This document shows, one piece after another, positions 11,498 to 23,848 of a stretch of 64,000 bases of DNA (its first letter is position 1; every line of letters begins with the position of its first letter). Source of the stretch: Dastarcus helophoroides. Lineage: Eukaryota; Arthropoda; Insecta; Coleoptera; Bothrideridae. The translations under genes were made by a program, and so were the position numbers. The stretch lies in assembly GCA_028583605.1 (NCBI GenBank), contig CM053331.1, positions 30,874,177-30,938,176 on the forward strand, written 5' to 3'. The notes beneath the pieces are model-generated. The model was not told the DNA's origin. It saw only the letters and a program-made list of their open reading frames with translations, and ran no database searches.

Positions 11498-13632
11498 AAA
11501 GGCTGGCAACGTAAGGTGCTATAAATGTCAAATGTATGCGCACTACGCAGGCTCATGCCAGGAAACAGGAGACATGAAAGGAAAATGCCTAAAATGTGGA
11601 GACATATACCATAGCGCTAATGAATGTACTAACGAAGTATTCTGCTTTGCCTATAAAGGGACAGAGAGTAAACGACATGGCCTGCCCAGAATATAAAAAG
11701 CTGGTTGGTGAGTTGAGGACAAACAGAGCCCAAAAAACAAACCAGCGCCACACCAAAATGAAAATAGTACAAGTTAATGTAGACCGCAGCGTAGCAGCAT
11801 TTGATCTGTTTCATAATACCGCTACCGCTAGAAATGTGGATATGATGTTGGTAGCAGAACCCAACAAGAAGGGGAAAAACAAGAAACACTGGTTTAAAGA
11901 TTTCAACAGCGATGCAGCGATACGGATCTACAAAAAAAGCCCACAAATAATAGACTACGAAACCAAAACCAAAGGGGTCGTATGGGTAGAACTAGCAAAT
12001 CTGGTAATTTACTCCTGCTACTCGTCACCAAATTCCACCAAAAGAGAATTTCAGACATACTTGCAGAAACTGGGAGATAGCATTAACAAACACCAAAAAA
12101 AAGGGATAATAGTGGCTGGCGACCCAAATTGAAAAGAACAGGTCTAGGACTCGCCCCGCGAAGACAAGAGGGGACTTAGAATGGATGTCAGAACACTCGA
12201 TGGTAAGACATAATAAAGGCACTGATCCTACCTTTATCAGAAGGGGAAGTGAATCTCACCTAGATATTACAATGAGGTTCAACAAAATAGCAGATTAAAT
12301 TGCTGAGTGGAAGGTATTGGACGAAGAAAACCTTAGCTTCCATCAGAATATCTACTATGAACTTACTCTACCCGAAGTAGCCGTGCAGAACCAAGAGGGT
12401 TAAAATGGCATACAAACAAAGCAAATATGTCATACATTATCGCAAACCTGAGAGAGGAAATTGGGAAACTTCAGATGGTCAATGCAACTACAAGCGTGGA
12501 AGCAATCAACGCAGCTGCGGAAAGTACTTTTCCAAAAAAAAGGAAACAGACTAAAAGCTGCCTACTGGTATAATAACAACATCGTATGGTCAAGGGCACA
12601 GTGCCACATGATCAAGAGAAAAATGACTAAAGAAAACGTGACGATCTGAAAGAAATAGACAAAGAACAACTAAGAAATGATCACAAACTTAAAGGAGACA
12701 AACTAAGGAACGAACTCATTGCAGCAAAAAAAGAATTCTGGAAGAAAACGTGTAAAGAAATAGATCAAGATATATGGGAATCAGGTTTCAAGATCGTGTG
12801 CAAAAAGTTCAAAACATACCAAAATAGGATTGACGATGACAAACAACTTAAGAAAGAAAATAAGTTATTCCCCGTACGCGAGGAATAGACATTAGAGCAA
12901 ATTGAGCTAAACAACCAGGATATTCCTAAGTTCACGGAAGAAGAAATCACAAATGCTCCACAACGTATAAAAAATAAGAAATCTCCCGAACCGAGTTCAA
13001 CTGCCCCCGAAGATTATCAAGGAAGTTGTAAAAAAATTCCCAAAATAAACTCTTTAAATGAAAGAAAAAAAATTCCCAAGTACAAGGAAAGTGGCGAAAT
13101 CGGTCCTGATAGAAAAACCAAGAAGAGACGGCAAAACAGAAATAAAATATAGGCCCATGTTCATCCTGGATGTAATGGGAACAGTACTGAAACAACTAAT
13201 ACTGACAAGGTTGTCAGCTGACGTTAAAGAAAAGCTTTCAAATAGCCAATACTGGTTTAGGAAAAAAAGGTCCACCGTAGATGCCATGAAGTGAGTCTCC
13301 AAGTTGCAGAAAAATGTCTTAGACCAAGAAGCAGCGGACCTCTAATAACCATCGACATGAAAAATGCATTTAAACCTGCATTATGGACTGGCATCATAGA
13401 AACTCTTAGAGAAAATGGAGACAATAAATACCTTATAAAAATAATAGGCAGCTACCTAGATAAAAACAGCAAGTGGAGTGCCACAAGCATCAGTTCTGGG
13501 GTCCATATTGTGATGATGTGCTTAAAACACCACAGCCAGAAAAGGTAAACGCTTTCGGATTTGCAGACGATACGGCCGTAGCAGTAGCGGCTAAAGCCGA
13601 GGCGCTATTGACAACAAATGTGAATAGAGCCG
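11498..13632 (+). pseudogene. R1-like non-LTR retrotransposon relic (copy 1): zinc knuckles, APE endonuclease, RT
   Basis: From 11508 the translation gives CCHC zinc knuckles (RCYKCQMYAHYAGSC, then KCLKCGDIYHSANEC), the nucleic-acid-binding end of ORF1. ORF2 then starts near 11758 with KMKIVQVNVDRS, an apurinic-type endonuclease: the catalytic Glu sits in LLVAEPNK-like context (MMLVAEPNK) and the GDFN motif is mutated to GDPN near 12120, just before a stop. RT blocks follow: LIEKPRRDGKTE--YRPMFILD (13110-13165), RKKRSTVDAM (13262-13290), PLITIDMKNAF (13340-13372) and GFADDTAVAVAA (13557-13590), with the catalytic FADD intact. Several stops and frameshifts separate these blocks. It is 5'-truncated and cut off at 13632, where Penelope 3' sequence takes over. 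Copy 2 at 15390-18120 is the same family, inverted. Confidence 0.82.
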
Positions 13633-13853
13633 TGTATACCAAATTTTCAATTCAGAAGAGTTTCGCTTTTGGTATGGTGGACATACTGAGTTACCGTGGT
13701 CTGACGTTTTGAAATCGGCCCCTGTTTTCATTATTCATTTTTGAATATTTCCTTGTATTTTATTTCTTTGTTCCCTACGAGGGTGGGTGAAACGTCAAAC
13801 ACTTTTAGTAGTTCTTTGACATAGTCCAATCCCGGAAGAAGTGTATCCTGTAA
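13633..13853 (+). mobile_element. Penelope-like element 3' tail joined to the R1-like relic
   Basis: Matches the complement of 47899-48120: the block TTCAGAAGAGTTTCGC, then GGTATGGTGGACATA, then a T-rich spacer, then GAAACGTCAAACACTTTTAG and a GGAAGAAGTGTATCCTGTAA end. It carries the remains of a Penelope-type hammerhead around 13769-13800: GAAAC, the GTC triplet and AAACA remain, but the CTGAAGA segment is deleted. The join is at FADD plus about 22 codons of the R1-like copy. Confidence 0.65.
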
Positions 13854-15389
13854 CTTTAAACTAGTTCTGAAATATTTACTAAACAATTGTATTGATGCTT
13901 AAGTCTAGTTTTACGACAGTATAAATCGATATTATCATTAGAATGCAAACAATAACAAAACTTATTATTCTAAATTAGCAAGTTTAAGCAAAACTACTTC
14001 CAAAACACCCCATTAGCTAATGCCAGCCTAAAGTTGTTAATAGCGAACAGAAACAAATTATTCCCTAAGGATTAAATGACACCAGCAGTTGTAATAGCTA
14101 ATATATCAACTTTCGTTCTGCGGTTTCAACAAATCGCAAGCAAACTTCCTAATTAATAACCAACGCATTCTCTGGTACAAGTCTTGGTCAACGTCGAGTA
14201 TAATTTGCTTTCTTTTATCGCAAGCAATAAGCGGACCTTAATCCGCTTCCCGGTTGCACCAACAATAAGTTAAAAAAAGCTAAGTCTCTCGGCCGGTTTT
14301 CCGCTGGACTTTCATTTAAATATTTTAGTGTAGCTTTTCATTTTATCTTCCTTCGTGTACCGTATAGATGCAATGCGCCGTTTCAGATAACATCCGCTTA
14401 AAACGTATTTGCATATCCCAGTAAATTTACCGCAATCAAAGTGCATGGGGGTTGAAAAAGCAAACACACAAATATTTTGAGCCGGGTAAATTCATATAAA
14501 TCTCTAAAAAGAGAGGATCATGGTTTAAAAATGATGTCATATCTATGCTCCTATTACAACTCGCTTCGTAGAGAACATTTTAATAAATATCAGTGAGGTA
14601 GTTGTTTCCTGCTACCCTTATTGTTAATACGAAGAACTAAATTTCCTACATTTCAATAAAAACCTGAAATGCAATCCTTCAGGTGTAAACATAAACAAAC
14701 TAAAAGGGCAGTTGATTTGGACTGGAATTATTTTCTGGCTTTAATTAGCTCAATTTGGAGTTATGATGACAGCTAAAGCCTTGTGACTCTTTCTGAGTAA
14801 AATAAAGTTCAAGATGGCAATGGAGCCGCACACCACCAAAGGTAGGGGGACGCTATTATCTTACATTCACCGATAGAATTACCTGACGCCCTTTCATTAG
14901 ATGTTTGGAACATTTGTCTGCTGCCCTATTTTTCGCTAAAAAAGCTATAAAGTTTAGAGGAATTTAATACCTCACCTATACTTTATGCAACACAATGCCC
15001 TTTAATGTAAAGTAGGATGTGGGTTGCATCTGTAAGCATGAAATTCAGCCTGAAAAATCTCGTGCACCTCCCTCTAGCTGGCGAGAATTTTTTCAGCATT
15101 TCACAGTGACATTTAAATGGGAAGAATCGTCAAAGTTTTTAACCTCAACACCTAGGAGTAGATAAGGTTTGTTGTGACCATTGCCATTACCAAGTATCAC
15201 ATTATAGACCAGGCTTCGATCCCATGTCGAATAAATTTTTTTACCAATTAATTTCTCTAATTTTTATTAGAAATCATTATCTATTTAATAAAGCACTGAC
15301 CGACAGCCAACCCACAGCCTTAATGAATAGGTTTTTTTTTGAGGAAGAAAAATCTGCTCAAAACACCTTCGCCTGAGTGGTGTGCGTTA
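13854..15389. other. Spacer between the two inverted R1-like relics
   Basis: About 1.5 kb without recognisable proteins or repeats, of more even composition than the arrays. Possibly host intergenic or intronic sequence, or 3' untranslated sequence of the copy to its right. I see no RNA gene. Confidence 0.4.
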
Positions 15390-18122
15390 AGATAATTTGG
15401 AATATTTACCCACTAAAATCCCTCCCCTCTTCTCCACATACAATTTGGAACTGCAGTGCATTGCATCAAATTGGATTGGATTTTCTTCATTAGCTCCTCT
15501 AGTTTTCGTTTCTGTTTCTCCACCTTTCTTGCTCTATGTTTTTTTTTGTCTGTTTCAGTGCTCTTTAGCACTCTCTTTACGTAGCTGTAATTTGCGTCAC
15601 TTGTTATCAAGAGTTCCCTGATGTTATCCACTGTCACAATCTCCCCAATATTTTGGTTCATTTCTTCCCTGTAGGCTGCCCATTTTTTACATATGAAAGT
15701 CGTATATTTTGGTAAGTCTGCATCTTTAGCAATGCCAGAATTCGAATCTAGGAGTCTAAATCTTTTCAGATAATCGATGAAATCCCCATGTCCCCCCTAG
15801 AAACCTTGTGAGATAGTACTCGATTTCACCGTATTTGCGCTTATTCCATACGTCCACGTTTTTTATAAGTCTCTTTGACCACCTCGCTTTATCCGTTTCT
15901 ATTTCCCAGTATTGTTGTCACTCCTGGATTGCTTCTTCCTCAATTTGCTTCTTTCCTTCTCTGCCTATGTTGCGTAGTCTACAGCGTTGGTGTACCATGA
16001 TTTCTACTGGTTTTATTGCTATTATGACCTGGATAGCTTCCGTTGAGATGGTGCGGTATGCGCTACCTGCGCGTATGGCTAATCTTCTCTGTAATTTGGT
16101 TAGCATGTTTCTGTTTTTTGCTTTTCATAGCTTTCTCCCAGACTAGTGCAGCGTACAACATAACTGAATATGCCAGATATCCTAGCATTCTACGTTTACT
16201 TGCCACTGGTCCTCTGATATTTGGCATTAGTTTACGAAATGCCATGATCCTTTTCTCCGCTTTTTTGCTGATCTCGTTTATATGTTTGGTCACATTGGCG
16301 TTCTTGCCAAAGTATGAACTTGGGTATTTCGGTTTATTTTTGGATTCGATTTTATTTATGCTTAGCTTCAATGATTTTTTTGTAGTTTCCTTTCTCCGTA
16401 CAATATCAAGACCTCCGTTTTTTCTAGCGCGAGTTGCAACTGTTTCTCTATAACTTTTTGCCCTGTCCTCTACAGGGGCTCTATTGGCATTTGTTGTTAA
16501 TAATTCCTCTGTTATAGCTGCTACTGTTATGGCCGCATGGACTGCAAATCCGATACCGTTTACCCCTTCTGGCTGTGGTGTTTTAAGCACATCATCATAT
16601 TATATATTCTATAATATGGAGCCCAGGACCGATCCTTGTGGCACTCCACTTGCTGTTTTTATCTAGAGAGCTGCCTATTATTTTTAAGAGGTATTTGCTG
16701 ACTCCCTTTTCCGTGTAAGTGTTTCTATGATGCCACTCCATGATGCAGTGTTAAATGCATTTTTTATGTCGATGGTTATTAGAGGTTCGCAGCTTCTTGG
16801 TCTAAGACATTTTTCTGCAACCTACGAGACTCACTTCTTGTCATCTACGGTAAACCTTTTTTTTCCTAAACCAGTATTGGCTATTTGATAGCTCTTCTTC
16901 AACGTCAGCTGATAACCTTGCCACTGTTAGTTGTTCCAGTACTTTTCTTATTACATCCAGGATGCACATGGGCCTATTTTCTATTTTCCCGTTTCTTCTT
17001 GGTTTTTCTATCAGGACCAATTTCACCACTTTCAGTGTACTTGGAAATTTTCCTTTATTTACGTGGTGGTTAATCATTTGAAGAATTTCTTTTGGGAATT
17101 CTTTTATAATTTCCATGATAACCTCCGAGGGTAGTTGATCCGGTTCGGGAGATTTTTTAATTTTTATACTTTGTGCAGCATTTGTGATTTCTTCTTCTGA
17201 ACTTAGAAATATCCTGGTCGTTTAGCTTAATTTGCTCCCATGTCTGTTCCTTGTGTTCCAGGAATAACTTCTTTTCTATCCTAAGTTGTTTGTAATCGTC
17301 AATCTTATTTTGGTATGTTTTAAATTTTTGCACACGATCTTGAAACCTGATTCCCATATATCTTGATCTATTTCCTTACAGGTTTTCTTCCAGCATTCGT
17401 TTTTTGCTGCAATGAGTTTGTTCCTTAGTTTGTTTCTTTTAAGTTTGTGACCATTTCTTAGTTGTTCTTTGCCTATTTCTTTTAGATAGTCACGTTGGCT
17501 CTAGTAATTTTTCTCTTGGCTATGTAGCACTGTGCCCCTGAGCATACGATGATCTTATTCTACCAGTTGGTAGTTTTCTGTTTGTTTCCTTTTCCTTTTT
17601 TTTTTGGAAAAGTACTTTCCGCAACTGCGTTGATTGCTTCTATGCTTCTGGTTGCATTGACCATATGAAGTTTCCCAAATTCATTTCTTAGATTTGCCAT
17701 AATGTATAGCATATTTGCTTTGTTTTTATGCCATTTTAACCCTCTTGGTTCTGCTTGGTTTACTTCGGTTATAGTAAGTTCATAGTAGATATTCTGATGA
17801 AAGCTAAGGTTTTCTTTGTCCAATACTTTCCACTAAGCAATTTGATGTGCTTTTTGTTGGAGCTCAAATATCTAGGTGAGATTCACTTCCTCTTCTGATA
17901 AAGGTAGGATCAGTGCCTTTATTATGTATTACCATCGAGCATATCCATTCTAAATCCCCTTTTGTCTTCGCAGGGCGAATTTTAGACCTGCGCTCTTAAA
18001 TTTAGGTCACCAGCTATCTCCCAGTTTCTGCAAAAAAGTCTTAAGTTCTCTTTTGGTTAAATTTAGTGATGAGTAGCAGGAGTAGATAACTACCCTTTCA
18101 AGTTATACCCATACGAACCCTT
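15390..18122 (-). pseudogene. R1-like non-LTR retrotransposon relic (copy 2), more complete 3' half
   Basis: Read on the minus strand from 18122: end of the endonuclease (CYSS, TKRELKTFLQKLGDS), a linker (ENLSFHQNIYYELT, 17560-17823), RT with KLVLIEKPRRNGKI and RPMCILDVIRKVLEQL (16841-17116), the palm motif decayed from GFADD to GFAVH (near 16550), then thumb and C-terminus with SYFGKNANVTKHI and IRAGSAYRTISTEAIQVI (15918-16590), and finally a GGHGDFIDYLKRF segment (near 15790), the usual R1-clade C-terminal block. Many frames are broken by stops. It is the same family as 11498-13632. Its 3' limit is uncertain by roughly 100 bp. Confidence 0.82.
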
Positions 18123-18211
18123 TGACAACAGAGGTTACTCTTAGGCGTTTCCATAGCCAAGCTATCATTTCCAGAAAGGTACTCTCTGAAGGACCAGTCC
18201 GTTTTACCAAA
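18121..18211 (-). mobile_element. Family B fragment at the junction of two retrotransposon relics (B2)
   Basis: On the minus strand: TTTTGGTAAAACGGACTGGTCC is followed directly by TTCAGAGAGTACC and a hammerhead-like segment with stem II GATAGC-TTG-GCTAT, GGAAAC and CTAAGAGTAAC. The long left arm is missing (internal deletion). It lies exactly between the CR1/Jockey-like relic to the right and the R1-like relic to the left. Confidence 0.6.
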
Positions 18212-18919
18212 ATTATGTCTTGTATGCCTCAAAAATCTTGCCCTCAGGGGGATCAATCCTATTAGTTCCTGCGAGTATCTTCCATGATAGTGCTTGTAAA
18301 TAAGAGATAAGCCTCCAATCCTCCGCCTGTGCTCTATTGTTTCGAGAGAATCGGTCAAACTCTCTTCATCAATTAGGCAAATTTTTCTTCTTTGAATTGA
18401 ATTCAAAACAGCTAAAGTGTGCTTTGAATTTAAACTTTAAACATGAGAACGGTATTCAATTGTTGTCTTAATTTAAGCTTTGTATGGTGTGAGTAGCTGA
18501 TGAAATGTAAAGTACTTTTTAGCTCTAAAGAGAGAGCCTAGATTCTAAGAGGCGGACTTGGCAATGGCGTGCCCATGATCGTCCCAAGAGAAGTTTGGTT
18601 TCTTATTTACCCCTACGATATACAGATTAGATCCCGTCGAGAGAATTTTACCATCCATTAGTATGTTTTTTGCATTATCTTTTGATGTTTTCTTAGAGAA
18701 AACTTTTGAGTTTTTGAAGCGTTAAAGTCGACCAGATTTTTCTTATCTCATTCCAGCATTATTTCGAGATTTCGATTTTTTCTCTGTATCTGTTGTTTTC
18801 TTAGTCGATCTGAAACAGCGACGGATAATGGTTTGTCGTAGAAAAAAGATGAAACCAGGCTACTATCATCTGCGAAGCTGTATATCGGATTGGAAGTTGA
18901 AGCTAAGAGATCGTTGACG

Positions 18920-19018
<99 letters not shown>

Positions 19019-19107
19019 GAGGCAGGATAGACCCCTGATGCACTCCTGCATTAATCACAAATATCTCGGATGAGATGCAATTGACGACAATCTGGAGAGA
19101 TCAATAA
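18212..19107 (-). pseudogene. CR1/Jockey-like non-LTR retrotransposon relic (copy 2) with GA microsatellite
   Basis: On the minus strand it reads CISSEIFVINAGVHQGSILPPTL (compare DVPQGSPTL in copy 1), then the CT/GA tract, then VNDLLASTSNPIYSFADDSSLV with the catalytic FADD intact, then LEIMLE, a DFNASKTQ block, and NSIQRRKICLIDEESLTDSLETIEHRRR (18300-18406). It belongs with 29196-30745. Stops and frameshifts break it, its 5' end is missing and its 3' end is cut by the family B fragment. Confidence 0.75.
18924..19015. repeat. (GA)n microsatellite, about 92 bp
   Basis: A pure GA tract sitting in the RT coding relic, where the sister copy at 29780-29800 reads CTCTATTTCTGTTACAC. The expansion therefore replaced or grew from a CT-rich codon stretch of the retrotransposon. 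The S-L repeat frame on the minus strand is an artefact. Confidence 0.95.
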
Positions 19108-22100
19108 TTTAACAATTTCTTGAATTAATAATTTCCAAAAAAATCGAAGATTTGTGTTAATGTCAAAAAAGCTTAATAATTATAGAAAGAAATCCTCGGA
19201 TTTTAAATTTTACTACTGACTTTTGGAAAAAAGTAATCATTGGAAGTTCGCAAGAAATTGTTGAGATTACAAAAAAGCAAGATAAAATATGTTAAATGAA
19301 AATTGAAATTTTTAAGAAGAATTAAGTTTAGGGGCAAAATTTTGGGAAGCATTTAAGAAATAGGGGGCTTTTATACAAGGGCCTATTGGTTGCTAGCTAC
19401 GCCACTGCCGACAAAGAACAAAAGTTTTGTTTTTAGAAAATTACAGTTTAAGGAAATAAGACGATGGCTGTATTTATCCAATAAATTCGTTCGTGTCGGC
19501 TGACAATTTTCCCTGTACACAAGGTAAGCAAAAGTAATCTACGGCAACATTTGCGTTTTTACGATCCATCCACGCGAATAACCAATGGCCGAAGCACATA
19601 CTTTTTATGCTTACACACTTTATTGGTCGTATAAATGGAATGAAATAATAACCCTGTGGGCTTTCTCCAGATCTTATCTATTTCCTCATGCAAATGGTGT
19701 TGCGGCTGAAAATTAGCGGAGCCCTCCGGTGTTACATCCTCCGCTAAATATACAAAAGAACGAGGATTTATTTTTATTCATTGTTTGCATGAGAAAGTTT
19801 TATTTCAATATGCAAAACCCGAACGGAAAATAATGAAATTTTTATCTGATTTTTGACGGAGTGTCGAATGGGGACAAAGACTTCGTTACTACATTATTTT
19901 AAAGAAACAATCTGAAGCGGAATAGCCATCAACAAGATTCATTGCTCGCACTTGCATTTTGGGAAACCGTTTTATTTTTCTAATGGTCGATGCAAACTTC
20001 CCCGGAGATTATTTTTTCTTCAGTGCAAGTAATATTATGCAAAAGATTACGAATTACTTACGAGTGGTTTGGTTCAACTCTTTGACTTCGAAAACACACA
20101 AGTCGAATTACTTACAAAGCACCGAAGGGTTAAAATGCTCAAAGAGACTACAAAGCTTCTTTAACCCCAACATTTGAAACAAGTGTTCGCAAAGATCGGT
20201 TTGCCGGAATGAACAGGTGCGCAGGATGGGGCTGTTTTATAATAAGACATCAGCGATCTCTTTGACGTTGGAACTTCTACTTGAGAATTGGATATATTCG
20301 TTTTCCTGGTAGTTAAAATCAACTTCTTCTGACTAGGTATAGACAAAATACCGAAAGAATGGAAAAATGTGGGAGTCGCAGGAAATACAGTTATAACAAC
20401 AAATTTTATTTCAGCATCTTACAACAAATTCATAAAGTTCTGTAGGGTATAACATTTAAATTTACAAAGATTGGGTCAACTTTCGGTGTAAACTAAAGAG
20501 TTGCAAATTACGCATTGTTGTCTTTAAAAAGGCGATACATAGAAAAATACCAATATTCAAATTTAGAAAATTTAAATTGAATATTTTCTGAGATAATTCT
20601 AATGCGCGATGTAAGACCTGAGACTTCTTGTTTCTTTTTGTTAGTTTAATTCGAGAATTTTGATTTATATCCTCAAATTTCCATTTTTGGTGTCCTGCAC
20701 TTAAAAAAAATAGGCAGTTTTGGAGACTGCCGAGAGAAATCAAAATTTAAAACTAGGAAATATGTAGTGTAATTCGAACCCACGCTAGTAAATAATTCAG
20801 AATATTAAAAATATTCGAAAATTTTTTCGTCAAAGTTACCTACGTTTTTATATTTGTTGTTTGAATGCTAATATTTATTCATAATGAAATACCCTTTAAT
20901 ATGTTCTAATGTTAACAGTAGAATATACTTTTAATATTGGGGCATGTTGGTAACGAATAAGGGTGAGGCGTTATGGTCACGAAAAACCACAAGTTTACTT
21001 CCATTCAAAATCGCCCAACGCGCCTAAAAAAGTTTTTATTTAAAAAAAAGGAACCCTTATAATCTTACATTCGTGTACGTTCGCTGGCCAGTCTGTTACA
21101 GAAGACATTTTTTTTGAAAACTATGTAACGTAATATTTTGTCTATTTCAACATTTTTAACAAAGTAAATGTAATTACTCTTCTGGTTTATAGTTGTTCTT
21201 TCAAATATCGCGGTAGTAACTATTAAAAGTGTACGAAGTCAGAGGTGTTTCATGATAAAATGGAAGATTTCCAACGAAATTATACTTGTCAGGGAGCGTC
21301 TGCCTCCGGGGAAAATGAAACTGAGATTGTTTAGACCCCTGCACACAATGCAGTGGCGTCAGCTAACTCTGCCACTCGGAAATTGTAATATGTTTACTTG
21401 ACAGGGAAGACTATTTAGGTGTTGCCACATAGGTTACGTCAAATAGACGGGCTAAACAAAACGAACAAGAACTTTGTCTGCTAAAAGTATTTACCCATCG
21501 CGTTGACAAGAACATCCAAAGTGTAAAGATTTCAAGGAAATTAAACTCCACATTAATCTTTAACATGATGTGAGTGGGACAACTTTTTAGCTTAAATATG
21601 TTTTTTGTTAAAGTAGAAGATCTACATTTACGATAGGTACGCTTTTTAAAGAAGTCAGTTTAGTTAATAAAACCCTTAACTAAGATTGCGACAGACAACG
21701 TCTAAACTGGTGCATCTAGAGGTATGAAATTTTGCAAAGGTATTCCCCATGTAACGTGAGTGAGCATTAAGAGGATTTTTCAAAATTTAGTTTTTAAGGA
21801 AGTGAAAAATAGGGTATCAAATTATACATGTGATTGCCTTACATGCTCTGCACAACTAAAACAAATTTTTGTAATTAAAATTATCTATAGCTCGTGTAAA
21901 ATATATTGTTCTTTTTATTATTAGTCGTTAATTTATTATGTACGTATTTATCGCCCTTTTTTCCATTTTCAAGTCTGCAACAAATTTTAAATAAGAGACA
22001 AAATATGTAAATGTTAATGAAACTACACCAGAACAAAAGATAACATTGAATAAAGCAACACATAAATACGTCATAGTTGTCATTAATTAACTGCGGAATA

Positions 22101-23180
22101 TTTTATCTACAACAGCAATGTTTGGAAATGGTGCAAGTTGGGAACCAAAAATTTAATGTATGTTACGATTACTATTACAGACGAAATAGAGAGGCGATAA
22201 TGAAATAAAAAACTGACGGGGCCACGTCAATACTCGTATCAAGATTTCAAGACCGAAGGTGAATTGGATTATTTGGGTTTAAAGTAAAAAAAAATGATAA
22301 CATTTCAAACGAGTTTCATCAAACAATTTTTCAGAAATTCCCAAAATAAGGTAAAAAAATGTAGTCACTAAATTATGGTAAAAAAGAGAATAAATCAAAA
22401 GCTGTAAACAAAAAAAAATATTTTGTAAAATTAGACTTTTTACTAAAATTGAACTTTTTTGAAATTTTGAAATCTTTCTTCCAAGAAAATAAACTGAAAA
22501 TGAATTAATATTAAAATGTTTATTTCTTTATAATTTTTCTAAAAATATCAATCTTCTAATTCCAAATTTATATTCTAAGGAACACTTTTGAGATTTTGCA
22601 TTTAGTTGAAACAAAAAGGTTAAAGATTAAAAAAAAACATTTTCAGCAATTTAAAATTGAGCAATTAAAAAGTATTCTCAAAATTTTAAGACCAAATTCA
22701 TCATTTTCAAAGACTGTTTAAGAAAAGATGTATCATGAAAACTATGAGATATTTTCAGGATTGAAATACCAACATTTGGATTTTCTTTCTAAACATCAAA
22801 TAAGTCTAAAATCTTAAAATTTTCTAATCAGCTGCGGGACCCTTAGACGACTTTGGACCCATAGGCACTTGTCTATATTGCCTATGTGGATAATCAGGTA
22901 TTAGCCAGAATCGAATATTTTTACTTCAATTTAAAGATATGAGTTAACAACTAGACAATTATTGTATAAATTGTGTAAGGATGATAACTAGTGAGCGAAT
23001 TTTATGCAACTTGCATATGCGTGCATGTTTTTGTGTTGCTGGTATATTTCTAAAAACTTCGCATATTTCGACATATTTTTATTGCATTGGACAGGAAAAA
23101 GTGTGAATTTTAACACTAAAATGAAATGTTGCCTAAACTAGAGTCATTATTTTAAAAAAATGTAAATTCCACAGGTAACA
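19108..23180. other. Long stretch without recognised genes
   Basis: Mixed and AT-rich sequence. 20940-21060 resembles 7145-7265 (weak dispersed repeat). 22270-22830 drifts into A/T-rich degenerate motif sequence. Short frames (19959-20177, 20161-20346 minus, 20462-20743 minus, 21881-22063 minus) show no domain I recognise and no splice-supported continuation. I cannot exclude host exons here. Confidence 0.35.
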
Positions 23181-23236
23181 TTTTTGTCTGATGAACACCT
23201 ACACGAGTGCTATAACAATTTTAAGTTGGTAATTAT

Positions 23237-23425
23237 GTACTACTTACATACACACATACATACATACTTATACATACATACGTACATACATACCTACATA
23301 CATACCTACATATCTACATCCATACATACATACATACATACATACATACATACATACATACATACATACATACATACATACATACATACATACATACATA
23401 CATACATACATACATACATACATAC
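23237..23425. repeat. (CATA)n microsatellite, left part
   Basis: Tetranucleotide array, imperfect at its left edge (CACA, CTTA and CGTA variants) and nearly pure from about 23320. It continues at 23789 after a 363-bp LTR insertion. The Y-I-H-T frame across it is not a gene. Confidence 0.95.
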
Positions 23426-23788
23426 TGTTACGGGCTTTATCGGTTCGAATAGATTACCACGTGTGAATTACACCACTTTATTACCAAATTAACTCGGCAC
23501 ACTTCAACTGAACAGTAACTCACTACTTATTTACTAATTTCTAACCCACTAACTACACTGACTTCTAACTGACTGACTTGAGGAAAAGCTGACCGCCTTT
23601 TATAGTTTTGGCCCCCGGCTTCTAGAATTTTCGGCAAATAAGGCTTATCGTTTGCCGAAATTTCTGGAACGCTTATCTGCCGTTTGTTTCGTTATCGGGG
23701 CCGGTTTTCCCTTATCAGAACCTTCTAGAAACTTTTTTTAATTTACTAAATTCTACAATTCTATTCTAACTATTTACATTGCGTTACA
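23426..23788 (-). mobile_element. Solo LTR, Ty3/gypsy-type, inserted in the CATA array (LTR-2)
   Basis: TGTTACGGG at the left end and GCGTTACA at the right end, flanked by ATAC on both sides (4-bp duplication, though the CATA array makes that match expected anyway). The minus strand carries the TATA box (complement of CTTTTATAG near 23597) and an AATAAAG poly(A) signal (complement of CTTTATT near 23474). It aligns end to end with LTR-1. Confidence 0.85.
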
Positions 23789-23817
23789 ATACATACATAC
23801 ATACATACATACATACA

Positions 23818-23846
<29 letters not shown>
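23789..23846. repeat. (CATA)n microsatellite, right part
   Basis: Continuation of the array at 23237-23425 after the LTR. Confidence 0.95.

Positions 23847-23848
<2 letters not shown>

Noticed and set aside
18866..19051. 61-codon S-L repeat frame on the minus strand
   Set aside because: Translation of the GA microsatellite inside a dead RT gene.
23184..23492. 102-codon open frame rich in Y-I-H-T
   Set aside because: Translation of the CATA microsatellite plus LTR sequence; no gene.
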